This document shows positions 34,446 through 43,442 of a stretch of DNA of 64,000 nt, piece by piece (position 1 is the first letter of the stretch; each line of letters opens with the position of its first letter). Source of the stretch: an uncultured Mogibacterium sp. (lineage in GTDB: Bacteria > Bacillota > Clostridia > Peptostreptococcales > Anaerovoracaceae); assembly GCF_938041965.1 (NCBI RefSeq), contig NZ_CALISE010000017.1, forward strand, positions 1-64,000. Direction: 5' to 3'. The notes under the pieces were generated by a model, which saw only the letters and a list, made by a program, of their open reading frames with translations, had not been told where the DNA came from and did not search any database. Made by a program: the position numbers and the translations under genes.

Positions 34446-34541
34446 TAACGCATCCTGATTCGCAAGCTATCGGGCTCTTTAAATCGAGTCATCTAAGCAA
34501 TTATGACGCCTATCCCGAATGCCGCATTTTAATTACACTGC

Positions 34542-35501
34542 CTAAAACGTGCGCTTATACAGCCTTCTATTATCCAGTGGCCACACACGATCACCGAACT
34601 CACCGTCTGAAACTCCCTTGAGCCCTTCCTCCATATCGAACATCCTCGCATCGACAATGTCCAAGTAGTGCAGCATCTCTGCTTCTGGGAAGAGCGGCTT
34701 CTTAGGGCTTCCAAACTCGGGTTCGTAGTGATGAGAGAGTATCATGTGTTCGAGCAGTACCGCCTTTTCTTCGCTGATACCGAGTTCCTTGCAAAGATCA
34801 TTTACAAGAGTAATTCCCTGTACGATATGCCCGAGCATCTGTCCCTTAAACGAATAGCCTGGCGATATGCCGTTCTTATCCGACAGAATCTCATTGAGCT
34901 TCTCGATATCGTGAATCGCAACTCCAGCAACCAGAAGGTCTCTGGATAGATTCGTGTATACCTCGCACAGCTTGTTGGCACTCATCATCATGCGCTTGAT
35001 GTGATAGAGCAGACCGCCGTACTCAGCGTGATGGTTGGACATCGCCGCTGGATAGTACATGAGTTTCTCTTTATTGCCCTCATATAGATGTAGACATAGC
35101 TTCTTGAAATCCTCATCCTGCATAGTGTTGATCTCACCGATAATATATTCATACATATCTATTGGCTTTTCAGGCGCAGACTTCACAAAATCACTCATCT
35201 CTAGATCATCCTCTTCAGTTGCAAGCCTAATCTGATTGATGCGCAGCTGAGTCTGCCCCTTCCAATCAGTTACAGAGCCTCTCACCTTAACGAGGTCTCC
35301 GACCTTGAGAGATTTCAGAAATTCGATGTTGTTCTCATCCACGTCCCACTTCTTGGCGGATAGGTCTCCTGTCGCATCGGTCAGCATCACATCATGGTAC
35401 TCCTTACCGTTCGAACCGACCTTAATCGAAGTGGCTTTAATCATAAAGAAGTCGGTGATGTTGGTGTTCGGTTTTATATCTATTACGTTCACATTTTTCA
35501 T
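34542..35501 (-). CDS. YhaM-like 3'-5' exoribonuclease (OB-fold plus HD domain)
   Basis: A 319-residue protein. An N-terminal OB fold (about 15-90; VKVRGSVTDWKGQTQLRI) precedes an HD hydrolase domain with H-Y-G-G-L-L-Y-H (about 155-165), VAGVAIHDIEKL, and LEHMILSHHYEPEFGSPKKP. YhaM proteins trim RNA and single-stranded DNA 3' ends. The start is ATG 35501, just after TTAGGAGG. The open frame runs 900 nt further upstream, but that part is antisense to hydF and is not coding. Confidence 0.9.
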   Translation of the reverse strand: MKNVNVIDIKPNTNITDFFMIKATSIKVGSNGKEYHDVMLTDATGDLSAKKWDVDENNIEFLKSLKVGDLVKVRGSVTDWKGQTQLRINQIRLATEEDDLEMSDFVKSAPEKPIDMYEYIIGEINTMQDEDFKKLCLHLYEGNKEKLMYYPAAMSNHHAEYGGLLYHIKRMMMSANKLCEVYTNLSRDLLVAGVAIHDIEKLNEILSDKNGISPGYSFKGQMLGHIVQGITLVNDLCKELGISEEKAVLLEHMILSHHYEPEFGSPKKPLFPEAEMLHYLDIVDARMFDMEEGLKGVSDGEFGDRVWPLDNRRLYKRTF

Positions 35502-35528
35502 GTGTATACCTCCTAAATTCACCTTTTG

Positions 35529-35534
35529 ATTATA
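35529..35534 (-). promoter_or_regulatory. -10 element of the yhaM-like gene
   Basis: A perfect TATAAT on the minus strand, 27 nt upstream of the ATG. The -35 is poor. Confidence 0.45.
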
Positions 35535-35573
35535 CAACACTTTTCTAGGTGTCGCCACACCACGCGCCCTCCA

Positions 35574-35602
35574 TTGAGGGCAGTTTGGACATGTGGTAAA
35601 AT
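35574..35602 (+). promoter_or_regulatory. Promoter of hydF-nadE
   Basis: TTGAGG (35574-35579), a 17-nt spacer ending in TGG, and TAAAAT (35597-35602): an extended -10 promoter 29 nt before hydF. Confidence 0.7.
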
Positions 35603-35631
35603 TATAGAAATTATGAAGAAAGGGCTTGAAA

Positions 35632-36846
35632 ATGGGATTAAATGATACTCCTTCGGGAAATAGATATACAATCGGATTATTCGGACCGCGTAATGTCGGT
35701 AAATCTTCGCTCGTAAATAAGCTTCTCGGGCAGGATTTAGTGCTTACCTCGGACGTTGCAGGTACTACGACAGACCCCGTCTCTAAAAGCATGGAACTCC
35801 TACCTATAGGACCAGTCTTGTTCGTAGATACTGCAGGGCTTGACGATGTGGGAGAACTCGGTCTGAAGCGTGTAGATAAATCGTATGAAGCCCTTAGAAA
35901 GTGTGACCTGGCGCTGTTTGTGCTCGATGCGAGCAGGCAAAACGGTAAATTCTCAGCGATGGCAGGACAATTCCTTAGAGAGTCTCGCAAGAGAAATATG
36001 CCTACTATAGTCGTGGTCAATAAATGCGAGAGTATAGAAGGTCCTGTTTCATACAGAGAGTGCTTTGACATCCCTGCCGACGTCCCTATCGTCTGTACAG
36101 ATGCACTCAGCGGTTCAGGCATCGAAGACCTTAAGCAGGCTATTATAAGATGTGCAAAGCAGGATGACTCTCCTATCGGTTTAACGGATGGAATCGTCAA
36201 TAAGGGTGATGTCGTTCTGCTCGTCACTCCGATTGATTCTGCTGCACCTAAGGGAAGATTGATTCTACCGCAGCAGCAAGTCATTCGAGATATCCTGGAT
36301 AAGGGGGCAATGGCTCTCGTGGTCAAGGAGACAGAGGTAAAGGCTGCTATTACTGCTCTCGGCAAAGCTCCAGATATCGTAATCACCGACTCGCAGGCGT
36401 TTAAGTCAGTGGTAAACGACATCCCATCTGATATGCCACTTACATCTTTTTCGATTATATTTGCAAGACAGAATGGCGACCTAGTGCAGCAGATTCAAGG
36501 CGCACGTGCACTCGATACACTTGAGAAAGGTGACAGGATCCTCATCAGCGAAGGCTGTACTCACCACCGCCAGTGCAACGATATCGGCACCGTCAAGATA
36601 CCTAAGCTAGTTCTTAATATTCAGCCAGATGTAGAATTCGATTGGACTTCTGGTGGCGAGTACCCACGCGACCTCAGCGGTTATAAGCTCATAATTCACT
36701 GTGGTGCTTGCATGCTGAATAGGCGCGAGATGCAATATAGGCTCGGTGAGGCAGACACACAGGGCATCCCAATCGCGAACTACGGAATGGTAATCGCATA
36801 CTGCAACGGAATACTTGAGAGGGCGATTCGCCCGTTTGGAATATAG
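35632..36846 (+). CDS. hydF: [FeFe]-hydrogenase maturation GTPase HydF
   Basis: A 404-residue scaffold that builds the diiron subcluster delivered to HydA. The N-terminal GTPase domain has GPRNVGKSS (P loop), the switch TTTDP and VDTAGLDD. The C-terminal part has the metal-ligand set CTHH and, about 50 residues on, HCGAC. The start is ATG 35632, 7 nt after AAGGG; a TTG 6 nt earlier is too close to the ribosome binding site. No hydE, hydG or hydA is in the window. nadE follows 9 nt later. Confidence 0.95.
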   Translation: MGLNDTPSGNRYTIGLFGPRNVGKSSLVNKLLGQDLVLTSDVAGTTTDPVSKSMELLPIGPVLFVDTAGLDDVGELGLKRVDKSYEALRKCDLALFVLDASRQNGKFSAMAGQFLRESRKRNMPTIVVVNKCESIEGPVSYRECFDIPADVPIVCTDALSGSGIEDLKQAIIRCAKQDDSPIGLTDGIVNKGDVVLLVTPIDSAAPKGRLILPQQQVIRDILDKGAMALVVKETEVKAAITALGKAPDIVITDSQAFKSVVNDIPSDMPLTSFSIIFARQNGDLVQQIQGARALDTLEKGDRILISEGCTHHRQCNDIGTVKIPKLVLNIQPDVEFDWTSGGEYPRDLSGYKLIIHCGACMLNRREMQYRLGEADTQGIPIANYGMVIAYCNGILERAIRPFGI

Positions 36847-36855
36847 GAGGACATT

Positions 36856-37593
36856 ATGGATTTTGATGCAAAAAAAGCTGTTGATGCAACCGTAAAATGG
36901 ATTAGCGATTGGTTTCAGGTGAACGGTCCCGGCTGCAACGCAATAATCGGTATCAGCGGAGGTAAGGACAGCTCGATAACTGCTGCCCTTCTGGTTCAAG
37001 CACTCGGCAAGGAACGAGTAATAGGAATCATGATGCCTAACGGAGAGCAGAGTGATATGGATATGGCGCTTCTCCTGATTAACCACCTCGGTATAGAGAG
37101 CCATGTCATCAACATAGAAGCGGCATACAATGGTGCAGTTAAGGACATCGCGAGTGCGATTGGAGAGTTAAGCAAGGATTCTCTTATCAATCTAGCTCCC
37201 CGCCTCAGAATGGCGACTCTATACGCTGTCGGTCAGTCGAGAAATGGCAGGGTTGCCAACACCTGCAACCTTTCCGAGGACTGGGTCGGCTACTCAACTA
37301 GATACGGAGATGCGGCAGGTGACTTTAGTCCGATTTCATCTTTTACAACTGCCGAAATACGCGCAATGGGCCGAGTACTCGGAGTACCCGAAGTCCTGAT
37401 TGAGAAGGTCCCTTCAGATGGTCTTAGCGGAATGACAGATGAGGATAAGCTCGGCTTCACTTACGAAGTCCTCGACCGCTATATTAGAACTGGCGAAATC
37501 GAGGATCCTAAAACTAAGGAGCGAATCGACATGCTTCACGAACGCAATCTGTTCAAACTGCGTTATATGGATAGTTTTAAGTATGAGGGGTAG
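36856..37593 (+). CDS. nadE: NAD+ synthetase (ammonia-dependent type)
   Basis: A 245-residue N-type ATP pyrophosphatase that amidates deamido-NAD. It has the P-loop GISGGKDSSITAALL (about residues 34-48), VANTCNLSEDWVGYSTRYGD (deamido-NAD and ammonia site) and FSPISSFTTAEIRAMGR. No glutaminase domain is present, so ammonia or a separate glutaminase supplies nitrogen. It is translated from AGGAGG in an operon with hydF. Confidence 0.94.
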   Translation: MDFDAKKAVDATVKWISDWFQVNGPGCNAIIGISGGKDSSITAALLVQALGKERVIGIMMPNGEQSDMDMALLLINHLGIESHVINIEAAYNGAVKDIASAIGELSKDSLINLAPRLRMATLYAVGQSRNGRVANTCNLSEDWVGYSTRYGDAAGDFSPISSFTTAEIRAMGRVLGVPEVLIEKVPSDGLSGMTDEDKLGFTYEVLDRYIRTGEIEDPKTKERIDMLHERNLFKLRYMDSFKYEG

Positions 37594-37630
37594 GGGCACT
37601 TATACTTATATAATTATTGCTTATTAAATA

Positions 37631-37666
37631 TAGTGAGGAGCTAGATAATCTTCCAGCTCCTCACTA
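37631..37666. terminator. Hairpin between nadE and the ABC operon
   Basis: A perfect 12-bp stem TAGTGAGGAGCT/AGCTCCTCACTA with a 12-nt loop, between converging genes. The T tracts are weak (ATTCATTTT on the plus strand). Confidence 0.65.
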
Positions 37667-37704
37667 ATTCATTTTATCAACTTAAACCAAATACACACTC
37701 TATA

Positions 37705-38349
37705 TTAGAGATTTATAACTCTATCTGCGTATTTAAGCAACTCTTCATCGTGTGTAACCATTATTATAGTGCTGCCATTTTTTTCATTAATGGTTTTTAG
37801 TAAATCCATAATTATATCGCGATTTTCGATATCGAGATTGCCAGTAGGTTCATCTGCGAGAATATATTTAGGATTATTCGCTAAAGCCCTTGCGATAGCC
37901 ACTCTCTGCATTTCACCACCAGATAGCTGTAAAGCCTTGTTATTTTCTTTTCCTTCTAATCCAACTAGCTTTAGTAATGCTTCCGCTCGTTCTTTACGGC
38001 TTGCTTTATCGACCTTTGCATATTTCATAGGTAAGCTAACATTGTATATAACACTTTCATCTTGAAGCAAATGAAATGCTTGAAATATGAACCCTATATC
38101 GCGATTGCGTATCGCTGCATATTCGCTGGGCTTGAGTTTAGATATATCTTTGCCATCAAGTATGTATGTGCCTTCTGACATACTATCTATCAATCCTATT
38201 ATATTAAGAAGCGTACTTTTGCCGCAGCCTGATCTACCATGTATAGCAACGAATTCACCATCTTCAATTGCGACATCAAATCCGTTGAATATTACATTTT
38301 CAGTAAATCCATTGTCATATTTTTTTACTAAATTCTCTATCTTTATCAT
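37705..38349 (-). CDS. ABC transporter ATPase (MacB/LolD type)
   Basis: A 214-residue ATPase with Walker A GRSGCGKST (about 38-46), LSGGEMQRVAIARA signature (about 142), Walker B YILADEPTG and the H-loop THD. It is the last gene of a four-gene operon (41644 to 37705) with two FtsX-type permeases and a membrane-anchored beta-propeller protein, and starts 1 nt after its neighbour's stop. Substrate unknown. The propeller makes peptide, bacteriocin or envelope-stress functions conceivable. Confidence 0.88.
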   Translation of the reverse strand: MIKIENLVKKYDNGFTENVIFNGFDVAIEDGEFVAIHGRSGCGKSTLLNIIGLIDSMSEGTYILDGKDISKLKPSEYAAIRNRDIGFIFQAFHLLQDESVIYNVSLPMKYAKVDKASRKERAEALLKLVGLEGKENNKALQLSGGEMQRVAIARALANNPKYILADEPTGNLDIENRDIIMDLLKTINEKNGSTIIMVTHDEELLKYADRVINL

Positions 38350-39522
38350 CTATTCTTGCTCCGTTAAAATAACACTAGGTAAGTTATCTTTTATTTTTAT
38401 AAAAACTGTCAAACTGCTTATTGCAACGATTATAAGAACCCACGCAAAAGATATAATTAAAGTCCAATAAGCGAACCCAATCGTAAACATTGCATCAAAT
38501 GAATATATATTTCTGAGCACTTCTCCGAGTATCACCCCAAGCAGTGTCCCTATTGAAAATACAATTGAAAACTCAACAACAAATGCATTCAACATGCAAG
38601 GAATTTGTTCACCTAATGCCATCCTGATTGCAATTTCTTTCTTGCGACGCCTAAGTATATTCTTTAGATTTCCAAATATCCCCAGGCTGACTATCAGCAA
38701 CATTACAAGTCCCATTTTCCCTAGATAAGAAGGAATAAGTCCCATATATTGATTTAGACGTTGTCCTTCCTTGCGAGTGTTTTGAAGGATAAATGTATGC
38801 TTGCCGCCGTCAATATAGGCGAGTTTCTTAAATACTCTATTAAGCACTTTACCATTCTCGTCCAAAACACCTTTATTAAAAGATATATTTGTACTAAAGT
38901 AATTGTCGTTTTTTGAATCTCTGTAATCAGAATATGCCTGAGAATTATCTAGCGGAAATACTATGCCAGACGATAGCTTAATATATTTACCATGTTCATC
39001 CACAATAATTTTGCGGTTTCTGATTTGCCTTGGCATACATCGCACTTTGTATTCTCGTCCATGATATATCAAAGACCCTTCTTTAAAAGAAATATCATCT
39101 GAAAACACATCGCACTTACTAAGCTTATGTATTAGTGTGCTTGATGCATATACTTCATTTCCTCTTAATCCTAACCCTGAACAAAAAATATTGTAATATT
39201 CAATCGGAGTTTCACCTTGAAATCCCGTCTCATTTGTATATGCAGAAATCATCATAGTTCCATGCGACACTGCACGCAGTTCTGCAATCTCCTGATCTGT
39301 TGGTGTAAATCCAGTATCATCTACGTTTTTTCCATTCGAATTTATTTTAAGCTGCAAATAGTATTCACCTAAATCAGCATCCATCTTACCAAGTGCTTTG
39401 CGACCTGAAAAATAATGGTCTAAACCATAAGTTGTAACCGTGAAGCATATTAGTAGCTCAAATATTATCAAAATGTAGATTTTCCGCTCTTTGATGATTC
39501 TATGCATGACATCGCCTAGCAT
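38350..39522 (-). CDS. FtsX-type ABC permease (second)
   Basis: A 390-residue permease with an N-terminal transmembrane helix (about 13-32), an extracytoplasmic domain of about 220 residues, and three C-terminal helices carrying the FtsX core (NILRRRKKEIAIRMALG, about 290). It overlaps the preceding permease by 7 nt. The two permeases are of similar size but poorly alike, as in heterodimeric MacB-like systems. Confidence 0.83.
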   Translation of the reverse strand: MLGDVMHRIIKERKIYILIIFELLICFTVTTYGLDHYFSGRKALGKMDADLGEYYLQLKINSNGKNVDDTGFTPTDQEIAELRAVSHGTMMISAYTNETGFQGETPIEYYNIFCSGLGLRGNEVYASSTLIHKLSKCDVFSDDISFKEGSLIYHGREYKVRCMPRQIRNRKIIVDEHGKYIKLSSGIVFPLDNSQAYSDYRDSKNDNYFSTNISFNKGVLDENGKVLNRVFKKLAYIDGGKHTFILQNTRKEGQRLNQYMGLIPSYLGKMGLVMLLIVSLGIFGNLKNILRRRKKEIAIRMALGEQIPCMLNAFVVEFSIVFSIGTLLGVILGEVLRNIYSFDAMFTIGFAYWTLIISFAWVLIIVAISSLTVFIKIKDNLPSVILTEQE

Positions 39523-40598
39523 CCGTTTCCACCTTCTTTCAACAGTATTTGAATAGGCTTCTTCTCTATATATTTTACGCCTAATGCTGACACCATAAAT
39601 AGAAGAGCAACTGATGCAATAAATACAGCTATTATAGCTGGATAGTCAAAGTAAACCTCATCCGATAGATTGAACATTGTGCTTACCCTCTTAAATGAAA
39701 TAATCATGAGAATGGCGGCAGCTATTATGTCAAACAGATATCTAATAACTAAATCAATAAATATATGCTTACTTCTCGCTCCTACTGCTAGCATTAGTGC
39801 ATATCTGCTTTTTCTTTCCTCTATTTCACTTATCATAAGTATGAATATATTGAGGACTCCTGCTGCAACTGCGAATGCTCCTGCAAACATCCTTGTCCCG
39901 ATCATCTCGAGTATAAAATTCTTAACTTGGTTCTTTTCGCTAAGCTTGTCCTCTGTTTCAAAAATCATCACATTCTCATCCATCTCTTCAAGGGTTCTCT
40001 GCAAGTCAGCCATCGTAGAGTTATCACCGGTAAAATTATGTTGATAGTAACAGCCATCATAAATCTGTCGCATTGTGCCATAATTCATTTTAATAGCTTG
40101 ATCATTTGTGATTGAGGAATAAATACCAGATATTGTGACATTTGTCCCCCTGATATTAATCGTATCTCCCGTGTTTTTTCGTAATTGTTCTGCCAACTTT
40201 TGAGAAATAATACACGTAAGCTTTTTTCTACTTTTATCACTACGTAAAAAGTGTCCCTTTATAATATTTTCATTTAAACCCTTCAAATTATTCATCCCAA
40301 CCACTGAAACCGGGATTCCACTACTATATGGCAAGGTATCATCAATCGATACTTTAACATTCCAAGCCTTACCATCTTGCAATTTATTTACTTTATTAAT
40401 TTCTGCATCAGTAAGAAATCTTGAATTACATATAAGTTCAGCATTTAAAGTCTTAACATGCTCAGTATCTCTTTTATACTGTAAATAAAAACTTCTAGCA
40501 CTAGAAAAACAATATGCAGGAGTTATTAAAGAAAAATAGACACATATAATCAAAATTATATGTGTCATTTTTTTACTTTTGTTGTTCGTGTTTTTCAT
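39516..40598 (-). CDS. FtsX-type ABC permease (first)
   Basis: A 360-residue permease with the same one-plus-three helix plan. Helix 1 is at about 13-30, followed by an extracytoplasmic domain with FtsX/MacB-like features. The C-terminal core includes EIEERKSRYALMLAVGARSK (about 255) and YIEKKPIQILLKEGG at the end. It overlaps the propeller gene by 4 nt (ATGA-type). Confidence 0.82.
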   Translation of the reverse strand: MKNTNNKSKKMTHIILIICVYFSLITPAYCFSSARSFYLQYKRDTEHVKTLNAELICNSRFLTDAEINKVNKLQDGKAWNVKVSIDDTLPYSSGIPVSVVGMNNLKGLNENIIKGHFLRSDKSRKKLTCIISQKLAEQLRKNTGDTINIRGTNVTISGIYSSITNDQAIKMNYGTMRQIYDGCYYQHNFTGDNSTMADLQRTLEEMDENVMIFETEDKLSEKNQVKNFILEMIGTRMFAGAFAVAAGVLNIFILMISEIEERKSRYALMLAVGARSKHIFIDLVIRYLFDIIAAAILMIISFKRVSTMFNLSDEVYFDYPAIIAVFIASVALLFMVSALGVKYIEKKPIQILLKEGGNGC

Positions 40599-41644
40599 TG
40601 CAGCTTCTCCAATGATATTTTTAAGATTTTGCCTTTTTCAGGTTCTGTTATATACAAATCACTGCCATATATTGAAGCATATGTTTTATAGTCCATTTTA
40701 TTAACTTCATATATATTGCTTATATATTTTCCATCTTTCATATTAAATACCATTACCGTTGAATAAAAAGGACTGCAAATTATGAGACTATCTCTTAATA
40801 ATTCGAAACTTCCCGCATTCAGACCAGCAGGTAAATTAGAGAGCTTTTTTATATTTCTTCCATCAAGTTTCCAAAGAGCATTAGGTCCTGCTCCGCCTGT
40901 AATCTCTTTTTTTTCGAAATCAACATATATCCTAAACTGGTCTACCGCATACACTTCTCCACCGAACTCTTTTAAACTACCATAAAAATACTTTTGTACG
41001 TTTTCAAATTTATCTTTTTCCAAATTATACCTATATAGACCTGAGTCGTATAAATAACTACCGGATATATATATATCACCTTTATCATTAATTGCTATAT
41101 CCGTAAACTCTTTCTCTGACTCTCTTTCGCTTTTTGGTAATTTCAGCTCTTTTGTATAATTAAATTGACGGTCAAGAATAACTATTCGTTTATTACCTGA
41201 ATCAATCACATAATAATATCCATTATGATATGTGCATCCAGTAGGTTTTTGAAATTGATTTGGTCCATTCCCGAGTTCACCAATTTTTCTTACTAGATTT
41301 CCCGAATAATCAATTAGATAGAGGCAGCTTTCACCATGATCTGCTAGCAGTATTCCTTCAGATAAACAAGCAATTCCATACGGAGCTTTCAATTTTACTC
41401 CAGTTACAGCAAATTCATTGCCAGACGACATAAGCTCATCTTTCTCTTTGAATTTCATCGCTTTTTTTGAATATTTGTCTGCTTCTTCCCATTTTTTCAC
41501 TGAAAATGTACTCGATGCTGAATCCGTTACCATTTGTTTTAGTTCCGCACTAGCAGGGTCAGAGTTGATAAAATGGTTCCATAAAAAACTGCCGGTTCCA
41601 ACAACTACAACAATAATTAAAATGGCTGCATATTTTCGCTTCAT
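40595..41644 (-). CDS. Membrane-anchored six-bladed beta-propeller (NHL-like) protein
   Basis: A 349-residue protein with an N-terminal transmembrane or signal anchor (about 5-24) and an extracytoplasmic domain with NHL-like blades: LKAPYGIACLSEGILLADHG, GNGPNQFQKPTGCTYHNGYY, FTDIAINDKGDIYISG. It is first in the operon with two permeases and an ATPase. NHL-like propellers are binding platforms, so it may present or sense the transporter's substrate. Its promoter carries a G10 tract. The lipobox is not convincing. Confidence 0.8.
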   Translation of the reverse strand: MKRKYAAILIIVVVVGTGSFLWNHFINSDPASAELKQMVTDSASSTFSVKKWEEADKYSKKAMKFKEKDELMSSGNEFAVTGVKLKAPYGIACLSEGILLADHGESCLYLIDYSGNLVRKIGELGNGPNQFQKPTGCTYHNGYYYVIDSGNKRIVILDRQFNYTKELKLPKSERESEKEFTDIAINDKGDIYISGSYLYDSGLYRYNLEKDKFENVQKYFYGSLKEFGGEVYAVDQFRIYVDFEKKEITGGAGPNALWKLDGRNIKKLSNLPAGLNAGSFELLRDSLIICSPFYSTVMVFNMKDGKYISNIYEVNKMDYKTYASIYGSDLYITEPEKGKILKISLEKLQ

Positions 41645-41761
41645 GGTGAACCTCTAGTTACTAAAAATTGCAACATAGTTTACTTTAACTGTTACCCTCG
41701 TACAACAAACTATTTACCGCAAGCATTGTATTTAATTACAAACATTATTGCTTAATAGAAG

Positions 41762-41791
41762 AGTATCACCCCCCCCCCATAAGATTGTCAA
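41762..41791 (-). promoter_or_regulatory. Promoter with a G10 spacer tract (candidate phase-variable promoter)
   Basis: On the minus strand a perfect TTGACA -35 (41786-41791) and GATACT -10 (41762-41767) are separated by 18 nt that include ten consecutive G (41769-41778). It faces the propeller-ABC operon, whose start is about 110 nt downstream. Slippage of the G run would change the -35/-10 spacing around its optimum. Confidence 0.75.
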
Positions 41792-41806
41792 TATACATCT
41801 TATTGC

Positions 41807-41835
41807 ATAAAAAAACTAGGCATAATGCCTAGTTT
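41807..41835 (-). terminator. Terminator of the yerC-hisC transcript
   Basis: A 10-bp stem AAACTAGGCA/TGCCTAGTTT with a 3-nt loop, continuing into seven T on the minus strand. Confidence 0.88.
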
Positions 41836-41868
41836 CTAAGATATTTCGCTTTGCTCTCAGCAACATAA

Positions 41869-42933
41869 TTACTTATCCCCCAAAACCGCCTTTATAACTT
41901 CGACAAGCTCATCCATCTGCTCCTTGGTTCCTATCGTTACTCTTATATAATCATCTATCCTAGGTTTAGCAAAGTGGCGTACAAGCACTCCACGTTCCTT
42001 GAGTTTCTCATATAATTCTCGTCCGCCGAAGCCGTCCAGCTTCATGTAAAGGAAATTTGCCTGAGATGGCAGTACATCGAAGCCTAGAGCATTCAGCTTA
42101 TCCGCTGCATAGTCCCTCGCCTCAATTATTCTCTGCAGGTTCTCCTGATAGTAGTCCTCCGCATCAACTGCCGCCTCTGCCAGAATAAGTGACATAGCAT
42201 TGACCGCATAAGGATTTGTCGAATACTGCATCTTGGTCAGGTCTTCGATTAGGGCAGCATCTCCTACCGCAAAACCAAGCCTTCCTCCTGCAAAACTCCT
42301 CGACTTCGAGAAAGTCTGCACGACAAGTAGGTTGTCGTATTTGCGAGTTAATGGAATTGCCGATTCAGCACCGAAGCCTGCATACGCCTCGTCTATAATC
42401 ACTACATTATCGGGATTTGACCTAACGAGCTCCTCTATCTGGACACGTGTGAGTGCGATTCCAGTCGGAGCATTTGGATTAGGTAAAACTATATTCTTAT
42501 CTATTCCTATGTAGCCTTCCAGATCAAGAGTCAAGTCATCACGCAGTGGCTTAATCTCATAATTTATCTCATGGAGACGTGCCACAACCTCGTAGAAGCT
42601 ATAGGTAACATCGGGGATAACTATACTATCATTCGTGTCGTTCCAAGCCATGAAAGCGAAGTTCAGAATGTCATCTGAGCCATTTGACAGGAACACATTC
42701 TCCGGCTGCCCCCCATAGAGCTCAGCCATCTTGACCTTGAGCTTTCTCCCTGTCGGGTCTGGATAGAGGCGCATCTGCTCCATGTCAGCATCATGCATCG
42801 CTTGGTACACAGCAGGTGCAGGAGGAAACGGCGACTCATTGGTATTGAGCTTGAGATACTTCCTATCCTTGGGCTGCTCGCCCGGTGTATATGACTTAAA
42901 GTCCTTGTATAATTCTCTGATAAATCTGCTCAT
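41869..42933 (-). CDS. hisC: Histidinol-phosphate/aromatic aminotransferase (HisC-like)
   Basis: A 354-residue PLP-dependent class I/II aminotransferase. It has the LPNPNAPTG motif (about 148-156), VIIDEAYAGFG (about 174), TFSKSRSFAGGRLGF with the PLP lysine (about 208-222), and C-terminal VLVRHFAKPRIDDYIRVTIGT. HisC-family enzymes also transaminate aromatic amino acids, so with no other his genes nearby and IorAB in the same genome it could supply aryl-pyruvates. It lies 2 nt downstream of a TrpR-like regulator. Confidence 0.88.
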   Translation of the reverse strand: MSRFIRELYKDFKSYTPGEQPKDRKYLKLNTNESPFPPAPAVYQAMHDADMEQMRLYPDPTGRKLKVKMAELYGGQPENVFLSNGSDDILNFAFMAWNDTNDSIVIPDVTYSFYEVVARLHEINYEIKPLRDDLTLDLEGYIGIDKNIVLPNPNAPTGIALTRVQIEELVRSNPDNVVIIDEAYAGFGAESAIPLTRKYDNLLVVQTFSKSRSFAGGRLGFAVGDAALIEDLTKMQYSTNPYAVNAMSLILAEAAVDAEDYYQENLQRIIEARDYAADKLNALGFDVLPSQANFLYMKLDGFGGRELYEKLKERGVLVRHFAKPRIDDYIRVTIGTKEQMDELVEVIKAVLGDK

Positions 42934-42935
42934 GA

Positions 42936-43253
42936 CTATTTCTGTTCTTCTGTATCTTCTTTTTCTTCAAAATTATTATTTTTGTCCAGTACAGTTTTAT
43001 ACCCTCCCTCTCCGTACATGAGGCATTTATTGACCCTCGTAATCGTAGCGGAACTTGCACCAGTAAGTTTGCTGATTTCATTAAAGACTTTGCCATCTGT
43101 AAGAAGTCTCGCTACCTCAAGCCTGTGTGCTAAGTCCTGAAATTCTTTAATCGTACAAATGTCCTCGAAGAACTTTTTGCATTCCTCCTCAGTCTCAAGC
43201 GACAGAATCGCGTCAACAAAGTTCTGCAGCCATCTTGATTCAACTTTATTCAT
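42936..43253 (-). CDS. TrpR-like protein, YerC/YecD family regulator
   Basis: A 105-residue helical DNA-binding protein. The TrpR superfamily core spans about 15-85, with LAHRLEVARLLTDGKVFNEI and SKLTGASSATITRVNKCL (helix-turn-helix). The C-terminal tail is acidic and lysine rich. It is cotranscribed with the aminotransferase, so aromatic amino acids or histidine may be the signal. A palindrome in its own promoter (43304-43317) suggests autoregulation. Confidence 0.87.
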   Translation of the reverse strand: MNKVESRWLQNFVDAILSLETEEECKKFFEDICTIKEFQDLAHRLEVARLLTDGKVFNEISKLTGASSATITRVNKCLMYGEGGYKTVLDKNNNFEEKEDTEEQK

Positions 43254-43293
43254 GTTCGATACCTCGATTTTGTTAAGTGTAAGATATGAATCT

Positions 43294-43322
43294 ATACTAT
43301 CACTTTAGTACACTAAATTCAA
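43294..43322 (-). promoter_or_regulatory. Promoter of yerC-hisC with a palindromic operator in the spacer
   Basis: TTGAAT (43317-43322), a 17-nt spacer and TAGTAT (43294-43299) on the minus strand. The palindrome TTTAGT-AC-ACTAAA (43304-43317) fills the spacer, in the same kind of place as TrpR operators. The stretch 43323-43442 shows no gene. Confidence 0.6.
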
Positions 43323-43442
43323 ACAGTGAGTTCGAATAATGTCTTTGAAAAAGGCATTATTAAAATGTTTATAGACGACGTATCCTAATACTACATATTT
43401 TTTATGATACAAATTTATGCACAAGAGCAAAATTATCATTTT

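Noticed and set aside
35502..36422. Open frame on the minus strand continuing upstream of the YhaM-like gene across hydF.
   Set aside because: It is antisense to the well-supported hydF gene, shows low-complexity Ser/Thr/Leu shadow composition, and the YhaM homology begins at the ATG behind TTAGGAGG at 35501.
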